In this document: piece by piece, positions 33,149 to 41,659 of the stretch | Layout of the letters: the number at the start of each line of letters is the position of its first letter | Position numbering within the stretch: position 1 is the first letter of the stretch | NCBI RefSeq assembly: GCF_031583065.1 | Contig: NZ_CP134053.1 | Span: 4,216,001 to 4,280,000 of the forward strand | Length of the DNA: 64,000 bases | From: Streptomyces sp. CGMCC 4.7035 | Lineage (GTDB): Bacteria; Actinomycetota; Actinomycetes; Streptomycetales; Streptomycetaceae | Direction of reading: 5' to 3' | Notes under the pieces: model-generated | Told to the model about the DNA's origin: nothing | Seen by the model: the letters and a program-made list of their open reading frames with translations, nothing else | Databases searched by the model: none | Translations under genes and position numbers: made by a program

Positions 33149-34108
33149 ATGTCGGTTTTCCATGGGCAAGCTGATCTCGGGGGTACGGGCAACGGTCCGC
33201 CCGTCTCCCGGCAGGAGTTCGACGAGCTCTTCGAGGCCGTCCGCACCTGGGGCCGCTGGGCCCCGGCCGACCGTGGGGCCTGGAACCGCGTCACCCCGGA
33301 CCATGTGCGGCGGGCAACGGCCCGGGTACGGTCCGGGACGGTCGTGCCGCTGGCGCTGCCCTGGAACACCCGGTCCGGGCCCGACAACCGCAAGCCCGCC
33401 CTGCACCACATGACCGACCTCGGGGACGTCGAGGCCCCGGAGCCCTCCACCCACAAGGACTTCATCGCCGCCGACTACCACGGCAAGGGCATCACGCATC
33501 TCGACGCGCTGTGTCATGTCGCCTACCGGGGGCAGCTCTACGACGACCGCACGGCATCCGAGGTCGTCGACGCCGCGGGCGCCCGCTTCGGCGCGGTGTC
33601 CGCACTCGGACCCCTCGTCACGACGGGGGTGCTCCTCGACCTCCCCACCGTCCTCGGGATCGGCTGGCTGGAACCCGGGCAGGCGGTGCACGCGAAGGAC
33701 ATCATCGCGGCCGAGAAGGCTCTCGATGTGACGATCGGCGAAGGCGACGCGGTGCTGCTGCGCTCGGGACACGTCCGCCGCCGCCGGGAGCTCGGTGCCT
33801 GGGACCCCGACACGGCCAGCGCGGGCTTCCATGTGGACGCCGTACCGCTGCTGGCCGAGCGGGGCATCGCCCTGCTCGGCGGTGACGGTGACAGCGACGT
33901 GCGACCCTCACCCGTCGACGGCGTGCACTCGCCCGTCCACGCGCTCGCCATGACCGCGATGGGGGTGCCGCTGCTGGACAACCTCGACCTGGAAGCCCTC
34001 TCCGCCGCGACCGCCGAGGCGGGACGGTACGAGTTCCTGCTCGTCGTTGCGCCCCTGAACATTCCGGGCGGGACGGGCTCCCCTGTCAATCCGGTCGCCG
34101 TGCTGTGA
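33149..34108 (+). CDS. Cyclase-family (kynurenine formamidase-like) metal hydrolase
   Basis: A 319-residue cytosolic enzyme of the cyclase/KynB superfamily. The metal-binding HxGTHxDxxxH signature appears as YHGKGITHLDALCHV. GDAVLLRSGH and the GGDGDSDVRPS stretch follow in the usual places. Relatives hydrolyse amides or lactones or act in aromatic-polyketide cyclisation. The start is the ATG at 33149 with AGGGC just before it. The gene overlaps, tail to tail, the end of a decayed enoyl-CoA hydratase gene (22 bp), and neighbours suggest a former acyl-CoA or aromatic pathway. Confidence 0.82.
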   Translation: MSVFHGQADLGGTGNGPPVSRQEFDELFEAVRTWGRWAPADRGAWNRVTPDHVRRATARVRSGTVVPLALPWNTRSGPDNRKPALHHMTDLGDVEAPEPSTHKDFIAADYHGKGITHLDALCHVAYRGQLYDDRTASEVVDAAGARFGAVSALGPLVTTGVLLDLPTVLGIGWLEPGQAVHAKDIIAAEKALDVTIGEGDAVLLRSGHVRRRRELGAWDPDTASAGFHVDAVPLLAERGIALLGGDGDSDVRPSPVDGVHSPVHALAMTAMGVPLLDNLDLEALSAATAEAGRYEFLLVVAPLNIPGGTGSPVNPVAVL

Positions 34109-34700
34109 CGCGGGCGGACGGGGTGATCTCGTCCACGAGGCCCCAGGCGAGCGCTTCCCCGGCGGTCAGGGTGACACCGGACAGGGCGAGGTAGGCGGTG
34201 CGTTCCCGGCCGATCCGGACGGGAAGGCTCGCTGTGCCGCCCGCGCCTGGGATCAGCCCATCTCCACCTCGGGCAGGCGTATCACCGTTTCCGGGACGGC
34301 CAGGGCGCGACCCGCGAAGGCGGCCAGTTCGATGCCCGCGCCCACGCAGGCGCCGTGCAGATGTGCGGTCACCCGGTCCGCGCACTGCTGCAGGAGCGCG
34401 GCCGGGCTCCGCCGCACCCGCACCAGCTGAGCCCGCGCCGGGTCGCGGGACGTCCCGAACTCGGCGAGATCGCCTCCGGCGCAGAACGCGGGGCCGTTGC
34501 CGGACAGATCGACGCGCGTGATCGACGGATCAGCCACGGCGACGTGCAGCGCCTCGCACAGCGCGTCGCGCGTGCCGGCGTCGAAGGCGTTGCGGACCCT
34601 GGGGCGGTCCAGCGTGACCGAGAGACGCGCGCTCTCCCGCCGGCCTCGACGTGCTGTCCGCGGACGTCGTACGTGCCGCGTTCGTCGGCGGACGCGGGGC
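34086..34700 (-). pseudogene. Frameshifted enoyl-CoA hydratase/isomerase gene
   Basis: Crotonase motifs are clear but in two frames. SVTLDRPRVRNAFDAGTR, GNGPAFCAGGDLAEF and HGACVGAGIELAAF end at TGA (34253) after RLPEVEMG; the sequence continues one frame over as GLIPGAGGTASLPV and ITPSARVTA. Loss of one C in the GGC-CTG codons would explain this. The N-terminus is also unclear, with another possible shift near 34640. The tail overlaps the cyclase gene by 22 bp. No active enzyme would be made. Confidence 0.8.
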
Positions 34701-34914
34701 GCCGTCGCCGACCTCTGCCTGCTCCACGTCGCCTCCGCGCGAGGCTCCATGGCCACCGGAGTGGAATCTGTGATCCCCTTGCAGGAGAAGGGCGATGTCG
34801 ACGGCCGGGGCGGCGTCGTACCGCCCGCTCCACTGGATCCGGCAGGCGTGGACGGCGGGGGATCGCTTCCTCCTGACCGGCGCACGAGCCCGGTTCACGC
34901 CCGCGTGAACCGGG

Positions 34915-35685
34915 TCAGACGCTGTACCCGCCGTCGACACCCAGCGCCTGGCCGGTGATGTACCCGGCCCGGTCCGAGGCCAGGAACACGACAGCCTCCG
35001 CGATGTCCGTCGCTCCACCGAACCGGCGCAGCGGAATGTTGCGCCGGGTGACCGCCAGCGCCGCCTCGTCGAGTTCGCCGGTCTCCATGAGCCGTGCGGC
35101 GATCCCGTCGGTCAGCATGCCGGGTGCCACGCAGTTCACGCGCACCCCGTACCTGCCCTCTTCGGCGGCCAGCGCCCGCGCGACCGCCTCGACCGCGCCC
35201 TTCGTACCCGAGGACAGACCGTCGCGCACCGGGAACCGCCGGGTGGCGACGGTGGTGACGGCCACGATTGCGCCCCGGCTCTCCCGCAGCCTCGGCAGCG
35301 CGGGATGCACTAGATTGAAGAACGCCCCGGCGTCCGCATCGAGTTGCGCGCGGTACTGGCTCGGCGAGACCCGGCTCAGATGCACCATCGGCACATGCGG
35401 GCCCGCCGCGTAGACGAGGGTGTGGATGCCGCCGAGGGTTCTCGCGACCTCCGTCACCGCCCGAGCCGTGGCCGACTCGTCGCTCAAGTCCACTCGCAAT
35501 GCGAGGACTTGGCGCCCCCGCTCCCTGACCTCACTGAAGAGGGCCTTTGCCGCCTCCTGGTTGGCGCGGTAGGTGAAGGCCACGTCACTGCCGCGCTCGG
35601 CCAGGATCCGTACGATCGCCGCGCCGATGCCCCCGGTGCCGCCCGCGACGAGCGCGGCACCCGACCTGCCGGAGAAATCCTGCAC
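34915..35685 (-). CDS. Short-chain dehydrogenase/reductase (FabG-like)
   Basis: A 256-residue SDR with GGTGGIGAAI (cofactor motif, residues about 14-23), a catalytic-region variant and the NCVAPGML motif after it. The usual YxxxK reads LSSGTKGAVEAVARAL: the Tyr position is Gly/Ser-like and only Lys is kept, so the active site looks non-canonical. The start is the GTG at 35685, 10 bp downstream of the acyl-CoA dehydrogenase remnant; GAGGCGGTACAG supplies a ribosome site. It sits between two broken acyl-CoA genes. The Tyr change may be a sign of decay or of an enoyl-reductase-like relative. Confidence 0.72.
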   Translation of the reverse strand: MQDFSGRSGAALVAGGTGGIGAAIVRILAERGSDVAFTYRANQEAAKALFSEVRERGRQVLALRVDLSDESATARAVTEVARTLGGIHTLVYAAGPHVPMVHLSRVSPSQYRAQLDADAGAFFNLVHPALPRLRESRGAIVAVTTVATRRFPVRDGLSSGTKGAVEAVARALAAEEGRYGVRVNCVAPGMLTDGIAARLMETGELDEAALAVTRRNIPLRRFGGATDIAEAVVFLASDRAGYITGQALGVDGGYSV

Positions 35686-35695
35686 CTGTACCGCC

Positions 35696-35838
35696 TCACA
35701 GACCGAGGGACTTGGCGATGATGACCTGCATGACCTCACTGGTCCCGGCGTAGATGCGGGTGATGCGCGCGTCCGCGTACAGCCGGGCGATGAGCTACTC
35801 CAGCATGTAGCCGTATCCGCCGAAGAGTGAAGACATCG
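35696..35838 (-). pseudogene. C-terminal remnant of an acyl-CoA dehydrogenase with in-frame stop
   Basis: The minus strand encodes LFGGYGYMLE, then a TAG, then LIARLYADARITRIYAGTSE and VMQVIIAKSLGL before the real stop at 35696. This is the familiar end of acyl-CoA dehydrogenases; the TAG replaces the Tyr of the YP/YL pair in the family. Everything before LFGGYGY is missing. It probably once led the SDR gene in an operon. Confidence 0.85.
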
Positions 35839-35967
35839 GTCGGCGGCCGGCCTGCATCTCCGTGTTCCTCGGACACGCCGTTCAGCCGGTCCACGCGGTT
35901 CAGCGGCCGCCCGCATTGCGGCGGTGAAAACGCCAGGAAAGCAGGGAAGGTACGTGAGTTGACGGCC

Positions 35968-37269
35968 TCAGCCGCCGAACAGCTGCGTCCAGTACGTGCC
36001 GGCCCGGCCGCCGCCCGCGAAGCCGACACCCATATGGGTGAAGGCCGGCTTGAGGATGTTGGCCCGGTGGCCGGGGCTGTCCATCCAGCCGCGGACGACC
36101 TCGGCGGGGGAACGCTGGCCACAGGCGATGTTCTCGCCCACCGTGCGGTGGCGGGAGCCCGCGGCGGCCGCACGGTCCCAGGGCTCTCGGCCGTCGGGCG
36201 AGGTGTGCGCGTAGAACGCGCGAGCCACCATGTCGGCGCTGTGCGCCTGGGCCGCGGCCGCGAGCAGGGGATCGCCCGCCAGGGGTGGCAGACCGGCCGC
36301 GGCCCGCTCTGCGTTGGTCAGCGCGATCACCTCGTCGGCCGTGCGCACCAGACCGGCGGGCGAGAACGGGCGGGTCCACAGCGCCGTCCAGTACACGTCC
36401 CGCGAGCGATGCCCGGCGACGTGCGCCACACCTGCCCGGGTGAACGCCGGCTCGCACAGGGTGCGGCGCGATCGCTCGTCGGACAGGCAGTACTCCACGA
36501 ACTCGGCCGGGGTACGCGGACCGGAGACGAGGTGCTCGCCGACCGTCAGATACGGGGATCCGCCCGCGGTGATCCGCTCATACACGGACGTGCCGTCCGC
36601 GCTCTCGGTCGCCAGCGCGCCACGGGCGGCCATGTCGGCGGCGTGGGCCTGCGCCGCCGCGGCGAGCCGTGCGTCGAGCGAGACGGGTGGGGAACCCGCC
36701 CTGGCGCGCGCGGCGTTGACCAGGTTCAGAAAGCCGTCCGGCGAGGACACGCGGGCCGGCTCCGGAACGTGCGGAGGTGCCGGAGTGGCGTCCTCCGCCA
36801 CCTCCACCCCGAAGTCCCGTGCCACGCCGCCGAGTCCGTCCGCGTATCCCTGGCCGAGCGCGCGCAGCTTCCAGTCCGCGCCCCTTCGGTACAGCTCGGC
36901 GAGCAGCAGGACGCTCTCCCGCTGTGGGCGTGGCGGGGTGAAGCGGGCCACGGCGCGGCCGCCCGGTCCCAGGACGTGCAGCGTCGGGGCGGGCAGGGCG
37001 CCGAGGGACACGGACGGGTCGGCGGGGCTGACGACGACGGTGACGCGGTCCGCTCCCGCCCGCAACCGGGGTGGATGCACGGTGAGTTCCGCGCCGAGCA
37101 GGCGGACACCGGGCGCGGAAGGCTGGTTGTAGAACACGAAGTCCGCGTCGCCGCGCACCTTTCCGCCGGCGTCCGTGACGATCGCCGAGACGTCGAAAGG
37201 GCCCGGCACCCTGAGGGTCAGCGTGCCGCCCGGCAGGGGCAGATTGCCCCCGGGAACCAACTCGTTCAT
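35968..37269 (-). CDS. TerD domain fused to two CAP/SCP domains
   Basis: A 433-residue protein. It opens with MNELVPGGNLPLPGGTLTL, the start of a TerD domain (about 1-155, calcium-binding stress protein). Two CAP domains follow: the first about 170-295 (AHAADMAARGALAT, GEHLVSG), the second about 305-433 (AHSADMVARAFYAH, GENIACG, GWMDSPGHRANILK). CAP proteins are normally exported, yet there is no signal peptide, as usual for TerD. The ATG at 37269 was chosen because TerD proteins begin at this motif. The fusion suggests a link between tellurite-type stress response and wall or lipid binding. Confidence 0.85.
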   Translation of the reverse strand: MNELVPGGNLPLPGGTLTLRVPGPFDVSAIVTDAGGKVRGDADFVFYNQPSAPGVRLLGAELTVHPPRLRAGADRVTVVVSPADPSVSLGALPAPTLHVLGPGGRAVARFTPPRPQRESVLLLAELYRRGADWKLRALGQGYADGLGGVARDFGVEVAEDATPAPPHVPEPARVSSPDGFLNLVNAARARAGSPPVSLDARLAAAAQAHAADMAARGALATESADGTSVYERITAGGSPYLTVGEHLVSGPRTPAEFVEYCLSDERSRRTLCEPAFTRAGVAHVAGHRSRDVYWTALWTRPFSPAGLVRTADEVIALTNAERAAAGLPPLAGDPLLAAAAQAHSADMVARAFYAHTSPDGREPWDRAAAAGSRHRTVGENIACGQRSPAEVVRGWMDSPGHRANILKPAFTHMGVGFAGGGRAGTYWTQLFGG

Positions 37270-37330
37270 CGTGCCGCCCGCTCGTCCGTACCGCTGCCAC
37301 GAGGCGGACGGCCACGCAGCCCGCCGCCCG

Positions 37331-37636
37331 TCAGTCGGACAACGCGTCGCCGTCGCGCCCGGGTTCCCGCGCCGGTACGGCGGCGCGCATCGACCTGAGG
37401 GCCACCAGCAGGACACCGATGTCGTCCAGATAGACGGGATCGGGCAGCAGGTCGGTCGGCAGCACCAGGTACAGGACCGCGCCCCAGAAGACCCAGCGGG
37501 GGCCCGCCGGAAGGCCGGCGCGGCGCAGGTCACGGCGCGTGCGGACCAGCCGCAGCAGCAGGGCCAGCGCCACGCCGAGCAACGCGGCCGCGAGGATCGC
37601 GACGACGGCGATCACGGTCCAGGTCGTGGAGTCCAT
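37331..37636 (-). CDS. YkvA/DUF1232-family small membrane protein
   Basis: A 101-residue protein with an N-terminal transmembrane helix (IAVVAILAAALLGVALALLL) and a DUF1232 core (LYLVLPTDLLPDPVYLDDIGVLLVALRSM). Function in this family is not known. It lies 60 bp before the TerD-CAP-CAP gene on the same strand and might be read together with it. A terminator sits just upstream. Confidence 0.75.
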   Translation of the reverse strand: MDSTTWTVIAVVAILAAALLGVALALLLRLVRTRRDLRRAGLPAGPRWVFWGAVLYLVLPTDLLPDPVYLDDIGVLLVALRSMRAAVPAREPGRDGDALSD

Positions 37637-37644
37637 GCACAGCT

Positions 37645-37685
37645 CCGGGCATCCGTAGGAGTCGTCCTCTCCTACGGATGCCCGG
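37645..37685 (-). terminator. Terminator hairpin between two same-strand genes
   Basis: A perfect 17-bp inverted repeat (37645-37661 with 37669-37685) with a 7-base loop. It lies after the stop of the 37775-38161 gene and before the YkvA-like gene on the minus strand. Confidence 0.85.
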
Positions 37686-37774
37686 CTTCGCGATGGTCAG
37701 TGCCCGCGCCGGGCCGAACGCCCCGCACGGAGGGGAAAACGGAGGGGAAAGAGGAGCGGCCGTGCGTCCCGCCG

Positions 37775-38161
37775 TCAGTGGCCGACGCGCGCGGTGCTGC
37801 TCTCCGCCAGGGCCTGGCTGACCGCCCGCACGCTGCGCGCGATGTGCTGGAGCTGCAGGACCTCGGCGGCGTACAGCTTGATCGTGTGCTCGATGACCGA
37901 CTCGGGCAGACCGAGTGCCGGCAGCTCGGCGCGGGCCGTCTGCAGCGCGGTCCGGGCCACCCGCACCTCGTTCTGCACCTGGATCTGCGCGTGCCGGGCG
38001 AGCAGGACGGGGTGGCGGATCAGGGCCGGGTAGCTCGCGTAGCGCGCGGGGACGAGTTCGCGCAGCCACTTGGCCGCCGATCGCTCCCAGTCGTAGCTGC
38101 CCGGCGTTTTGACCTGGCACGGCCAGTCCGAGCTGATCGGCGAGTACGTCATCAAGGCCAT
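37775..38161 (-). CDS. Conserved-looking protein of unknown function
   Basis: A 128-residue helical protein with a WPCQV opening, KWLRELVPARYASYP and a long C-terminal helix (ALQTARAELPALGLPESVIE). No domain is recognised. Codon use is typical and the gene has its own terminator, so I regard it as real. No transmembrane segment or signal peptide is seen. Confidence 0.65.
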   Translation of the reverse strand: MALMTYSPISSDWPCQVKTPGSYDWERSAAKWLRELVPARYASYPALIRHPVLLARHAQIQVQNEVRVARTALQTARAELPALGLPESVIEHTIKLYAAEVLQLQHIARSVRAVSQALAESSTARVGH

Positions 38162-38365
38162 GATCTTCGCTTCCGGGTCACGTCGGCTCAGGGGGGTGCG
38201 GCGACTTGGGGGCGGCTCCGGCCATAGGGGAGGACCGGAGCCGCCGCCATGGACGCCCGCGCAGCCGGGCCCGGCCGGACAGCCGAAGCCCGTGGGTAGG
38301 AGCGGACGGCTTCGGTTGTCCGTACGGCGTCACCCGGGGGTTCCGGGTTCACGATCCGCGAGAAG

Positions 38366-38377
38366 TATTTATATATA
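38366..38377. promoter_or_regulatory. A/T-only tract, possible promoter
   Basis: Twelve consecutive A/T bases (TATTTATATATA) in DNA of about 70% G+C. It lies 20 bp before a small AUG-started frame at 38397. The run could be a promoter core or a foreign scrap. It is in the 3' gap of the RpiR gene, where no promoter is otherwise needed. Confidence 0.35.
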
Positions 38378-38396
38378 CCGAGGGATACGCAAGGAC

Positions 38397-38462
38397 ATGA
38401 AAAAATTCATGCAGGGTTTGGGCGGAATGATCCCGGTTGTGACCCCCTCCGTCAGTCCTTGA
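38397..38462 (+). CDS. Possible 21-residue peptide
   Basis: AAGGAC is placed 3 bp before an ATG opening a 22-codon frame (MKKFMQGLGGM, IPVVTPSVSP) that overlaps the RpiR gene's stop by 11 bp on the other strand. The N-terminus is A/T-rich and unlike its surroundings. A short, hydrophobic peptide is possible, but this may be chance. Confidence 0.25.
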   Translation: MKKFMQGLGGMIPVVTPSVSP

Positions 38463-39372
38463 CGAAGAACTGGTGCTGGTCGGCGATCTGCTCGTACTCC
38501 TCGAGGCGGGCCTGGGTCCGCTCCGGATCGGCGTCGGTCATGGCTTGCAGGAGGGCCGCGGCCATCAGACCGGGCGCGGCGTACGAGTCGAAGACCAGGC
38601 GCGAGCCGGTACCGGTGGCGAAGACGACGTCGGCCTCGTCGGCGAGCGGCCCCAGCCCCAGATCCGTGATCAGGGCGACCTTGAGCCCCGCGCTGCGCGC
38701 CACCCGCACGGCGGTCAGGCTCTCCTGCGCGTGCCGCGGCATCCCGAAGGCCAGCAGCCAGGTGCCGCCCGCCTCCCGCGACTGCAACAGCGCGTCGTAG
38801 GCGACGCTGCCGCCGCGCGTCACCAGCCGCACGTCCGGGTGAATGCGCCGGGCCCCGTAGGCGAAATACTCGGCGAGCGAGCCGGAGATCCGAAGGCCCA
38901 TCACGGTCAGCGGCGTCGACTCCGACAGCGCCCGGCCGACGCGGATCACCTCGTCAGGGTCGGCGAAGTCCCGGCGCAGGTTCTCCAGGTTCTCGATCTC
39001 GGCGTCCACGGCGGCCTGCAACTCGTTGCTGCGGTGCTCCGCCGGCGTGCTCGGACTGCCCAGGGTGCCGAGGGCGATGGACTGGAGCTTCTCGCGCAGC
39101 GCGGGGTAGCCGCTGAAGCCGACGGCCGCGGCGAAACGGGTCACCGAGGGCTGGCTGACGCCCACCCGCTCGGCCAGATCCGTGATCGACAGGAACGCGG
39201 CCTCGGTGATGTGCTCGATCAGGTACTGGGCGATCCTGCGATGCCCCGGCGACAGCCGCGGACCGTCGAACAACTCCCTGAGCTGGGACGTGGGGGAAGC
39301 ACTCGTCTCCGGGGCCGTCTTGCCCGCAGTGATCGCAGATGCCTGCGCGCGTGCGCGCTGCGGCGATGACAC
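38452..39372 (-). CDS. MurR/RpiR-family transcriptional regulator
   Basis: A 306-residue regulator. Residues about 45-110 form the RpiR helix-turn-helix (SITDLAERVGVSQPSVTRFAAAVGF), then a linker and an SIS sugar-isomerase domain (about 140-290, LTVMGLRISGSLAEY, WLLAFGMPRHAQES). The ligand is probably a phosphorylated sugar. The start is the GTG at 39372 with GAAGGAGGCGGTCCG upstream; an ATG 24 bp before lacks a ribosome site. No sugar gene is next to it, so its targets are elsewhere or it controls itself. Confidence 0.88.
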   Translation of the reverse strand: MSSPQRARAQASAITAGKTAPETSASPTSQLRELFDGPRLSPGHRRIAQYLIEHITEAAFLSITDLAERVGVSQPSVTRFAAAVGFSGYPALREKLQSIALGTLGSPSTPAEHRSNELQAAVDAEIENLENLRRDFADPDEVIRVGRALSESTPLTVMGLRISGSLAEYFAYGARRIHPDVRLVTRGGSVAYDALLQSREAGGTWLLAFGMPRHAQESLTAVRVARSAGLKVALITDLGLGPLADEADVVFATGTGSRLVFDSYAAPGLMAAALLQAMTDADPERTQARLEEYEQIADQHQFFVKD

Positions 39373-39558
39373 CGGACCGCCTCCTTCGTGTCCCAAGGAC
39401 CTTCAACATAGCTCACCGACCGTGCTGACCAGGGGCCTTACCGCCCACATCGCGGAGAGGGTTCCCGACAGGCGCGCTCGTCGCTTCGGCCGTACCGTCG
39501 TGCATGGGGGGCTTTGGGGTGGGGTACTCGCGTCGGCCATCGAACGAGAGGAGCGGCC

Positions 39559-39948
39559 GTGAACTCGCCCCTACCGCACACACCACAGGTCGAGGTGGTG
39601 GTCAGCGACTGCTCGGCGGCGGACGCCGGCAGCCTGTTCGCCGAACTGTGCCGGCGCTTCGGCTCGGACCGTGCCACCGACGAGGCACCGCACGAGGCCG
39701 CGAGCGGCCGGCCGACGATGTGGACCGGAACCTTCGACACCTCGGCCGCCCCCGGCCCCTCCCGGCGGACGGCGCCGTCACCGCACCTGTCAGGTCCGGT
39801 GACGGCCGAACTACAGGGCGAACCCCGGGCGGTGGAACGCCTGCGCCGTGCCCTGGACGAAACGTTCGTCGTGCACCAGTTGGGCGTGGTCGCCGGTGAC
39901 CAGGAGGTAGACGTCGAGCTGCGGCTGGAGAGCCGCAAGCCGGCCTGA
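39559..39948 (+). CDS. Actinobacterial protein of unknown function
   Basis: A 129-residue soluble protein, start GTG at 39559 with GAGAGGAGCG. The N-terminus has PHTPQVEVVVSDCSAADAG and the C-terminus QLGVVAGDQEVDVELRLESR with a beta-rich pattern; the two halves recall an alpha/beta sandwich with a long polar loop (residues 50-80). Its layout fits small Streptomyces proteins seen beside effector or stress genes, but I cannot name it. Confidence 0.6.
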   Translation: MNSPLPHTPQVEVVVSDCSAADAGSLFAELCRRFGSDRATDEAPHEAASGRPTMWTGTFDTSAAPGPSRRTAPSPHLSGPVTAELQGEPRAVERLRRALDETFVVHQLGVVAGDQEVDVELRLESRKPA

Positions 39949-40498
39949 GGCCCACATCCGCGCACCGGCGTCCGCGCCGCCCGGGGACGAGGAGGCGGGG
40001 CGCAGCGCAAGCGCAACGGTCCGCCGCACGCGCCCCGGTCGGCGGTCACCCCTCCCTGCCCGGGACCGCCGCGTCGTGGACAAGTCCCGGCACCGAGGCC
40101 GCCCGACCCGGAAGCAGACCCAGACCACGGCGACCACCACCGAGACACGGCGACCGTCGGGAATGGGAACCTCGCCCCCTTGGCGGCGGCAAGCCGACCG
40201 GCCCTGGCCCATACATAAGCCTTCCAACTCCGGGTGTTCTCAGGCGGCATCCGGAGTCCGGGTCCGTCTTTCCCGGTTCGCAGGGGTCCCTGCGAGAAGT
40301 TGACTGTGGGTGGTCCGCTGTCGGCGCCGGGTGGCCGCCGCCGAGGGGGGCGAGGCCCGGGAGGGCGTCGTGGTGCGGGGCCGCCGTCCCGCCGTTCGGC
40401 GGGGGATTCCCGCCGGACGGCGCGTATCGGGGCGATGACCCGGCGGGCACCATGAACGCACTGGCCACACGGGCGTGGCCACGACGCGAGGAGCAGCC
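39949..40498. other. Gene-free stretch, 550 bp
   Basis: I see no convincing gene in this gap. Several antisense open frames exist, as expected at this G+C, but none has a start signal, domain or codon pattern. TTGACT at 40296 resembles a -35 hexamer without a matching -10. The last 25 bp hold the ribosome site (GAGGAGCAGCC) of the esterase gene. Confidence 0.5.
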
Positions 40499-41512
40499 AT
40501 GACCGCCGAGCCGACGACCTCCCCGGGCACCACAGAGGGCGCGCGGGAGTTCCCGCCGCCGCCCTTCGACCCGGAACTGGCGGCCGCGCTGGAACTGATC
40601 GCCGGCCAGCTGCCACCGGGCTTCCCGCCCGAGGCCATCCCCGAGGTCCGCGCGGGCATGATCCTTCCACCGCCCTCCGACGACGAGTTGCGCCGCGGCG
40701 GTGCCTTCGCGATCGAGGAGCGGGCGGTTCCGGGGCCCGCCGGGGCGCCGGACGTCTCCCTGCTCATCTGCCGGCCGACGGACGCGAAGGGCCCGCTGCC
40801 AGCCGTGTACCACACGCACGGCGGCGGGATGATCCTCGGCAACAACCGGATGGGCGTGGACGAGATGCTCGACCTGGCCGAGGAGCTCGGACTGGTCGTG
40901 GTCTCCGTGGAGTACCGGCTGGCTCCCGAGCACCCCCATCCGGCGCCGGTCGAGGACTGCTATGCGGGCCTCGTGTGGACCGCAGAGAACGCGAAGGAGC
41001 TCGGCATCGACCCCGAGCGGATCGTCATCGCCGGCGGCAGCGCGGGCGGTGGCCTTACCGCGGCACTGGCCCTGCTCGCGAGGGACCGCGGCGGCCCGGC
41101 CCTGTGGGGGCAGATGCTGCTGTGCCCGATGCTGGACGACCGCAACGACTCGGTCTCCACTCGCCAGATGGCGGGGCACGGCGTGTGGGACCGCACCGCG
41201 AACGAGACCGGCTGGGGCGCGCTGCTCGGCGACGCGCGCGGCGGCCCCGACGTGTCGCCGTACGCCGCTCCGGCCCGCGCCGCCGACCTGTCCGGGCTGC
41301 CGGCCGCGTTCATCGACGTCGGCTCCGCCGAGACCTTCCGGGACGAGGACGTCGCCTATGCCACCCGGATCTGGCAGGCGGGCGGCCGGGCCGAACTCCA
41401 TGTGTGGCCGGGTGGGTTCCACGGGTTCGACGGGTTCGCCCCGCAGGCCCTGCTCTCCCAGGAGGCCCGGGCGGCACGGGCGCGCTGGCTGCGGCGCCTG
41501 CTGGGCGCCTGA
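40499..41512 (+). CDS. HSL-family alpha/beta-hydrolase (esterase)
   Basis: A 337-residue cytosolic esterase of the hormone-sensitive-lipase family. The oxyanion-hole motif is HTHGGGMILG and the nucleophile elbow GGSAGGG, with Ser near residue 183. Asp and His of the triad are expected in DVGSAETFRDED and PGGFHGFDGF. It is followed by a PucR-type regulator gene 148 bp downstream on the same strand. The substrate is a short-chain acyl ester. The ATG at 40499 follows GAGGAGCAGCC. Confidence 0.88.
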   Translation: MTAEPTTSPGTTEGAREFPPPPFDPELAAALELIAGQLPPGFPPEAIPEVRAGMILPPPSDDELRRGGAFAIEERAVPGPAGAPDVSLLICRPTDAKGPLPAVYHTHGGGMILGNNRMGVDEMLDLAEELGLVVVSVEYRLAPEHPHPAPVEDCYAGLVWTAENAKELGIDPERIVIAGGSAGGGLTAALALLARDRGGPALWGQMLLCPMLDDRNDSVSTRQMAGHGVWDRTANETGWGALLGDARGGPDVSPYAAPARAADLSGLPAAFIDVGSAETFRDEDVAYATRIWQAGGRAELHVWPGGFHGFDGFAPQALLSQEARAARARWLRRLLGA

Positions 41513-41659
41513 CACCCGGGCCCGGGGGCCGCCGCGGGCGGGCGAGCGGCCCTTGGGCATCGGGAGGGGGCCGACGGCCGCCTACACCTCGGCCTCCGGC
41601 GCAGGGCCCCCTTGGACCGGCGCTTGGCAGGAGCAGTCCGCGGCCGCAGGATGGTGCCC

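Noticed and set aside
40046..41560. Long minus-strand open frame opposite the esterase gene
   Set aside because: It is a codon-bias shadow of the HSL esterase on the plus strand, with no domain or ribosome site.
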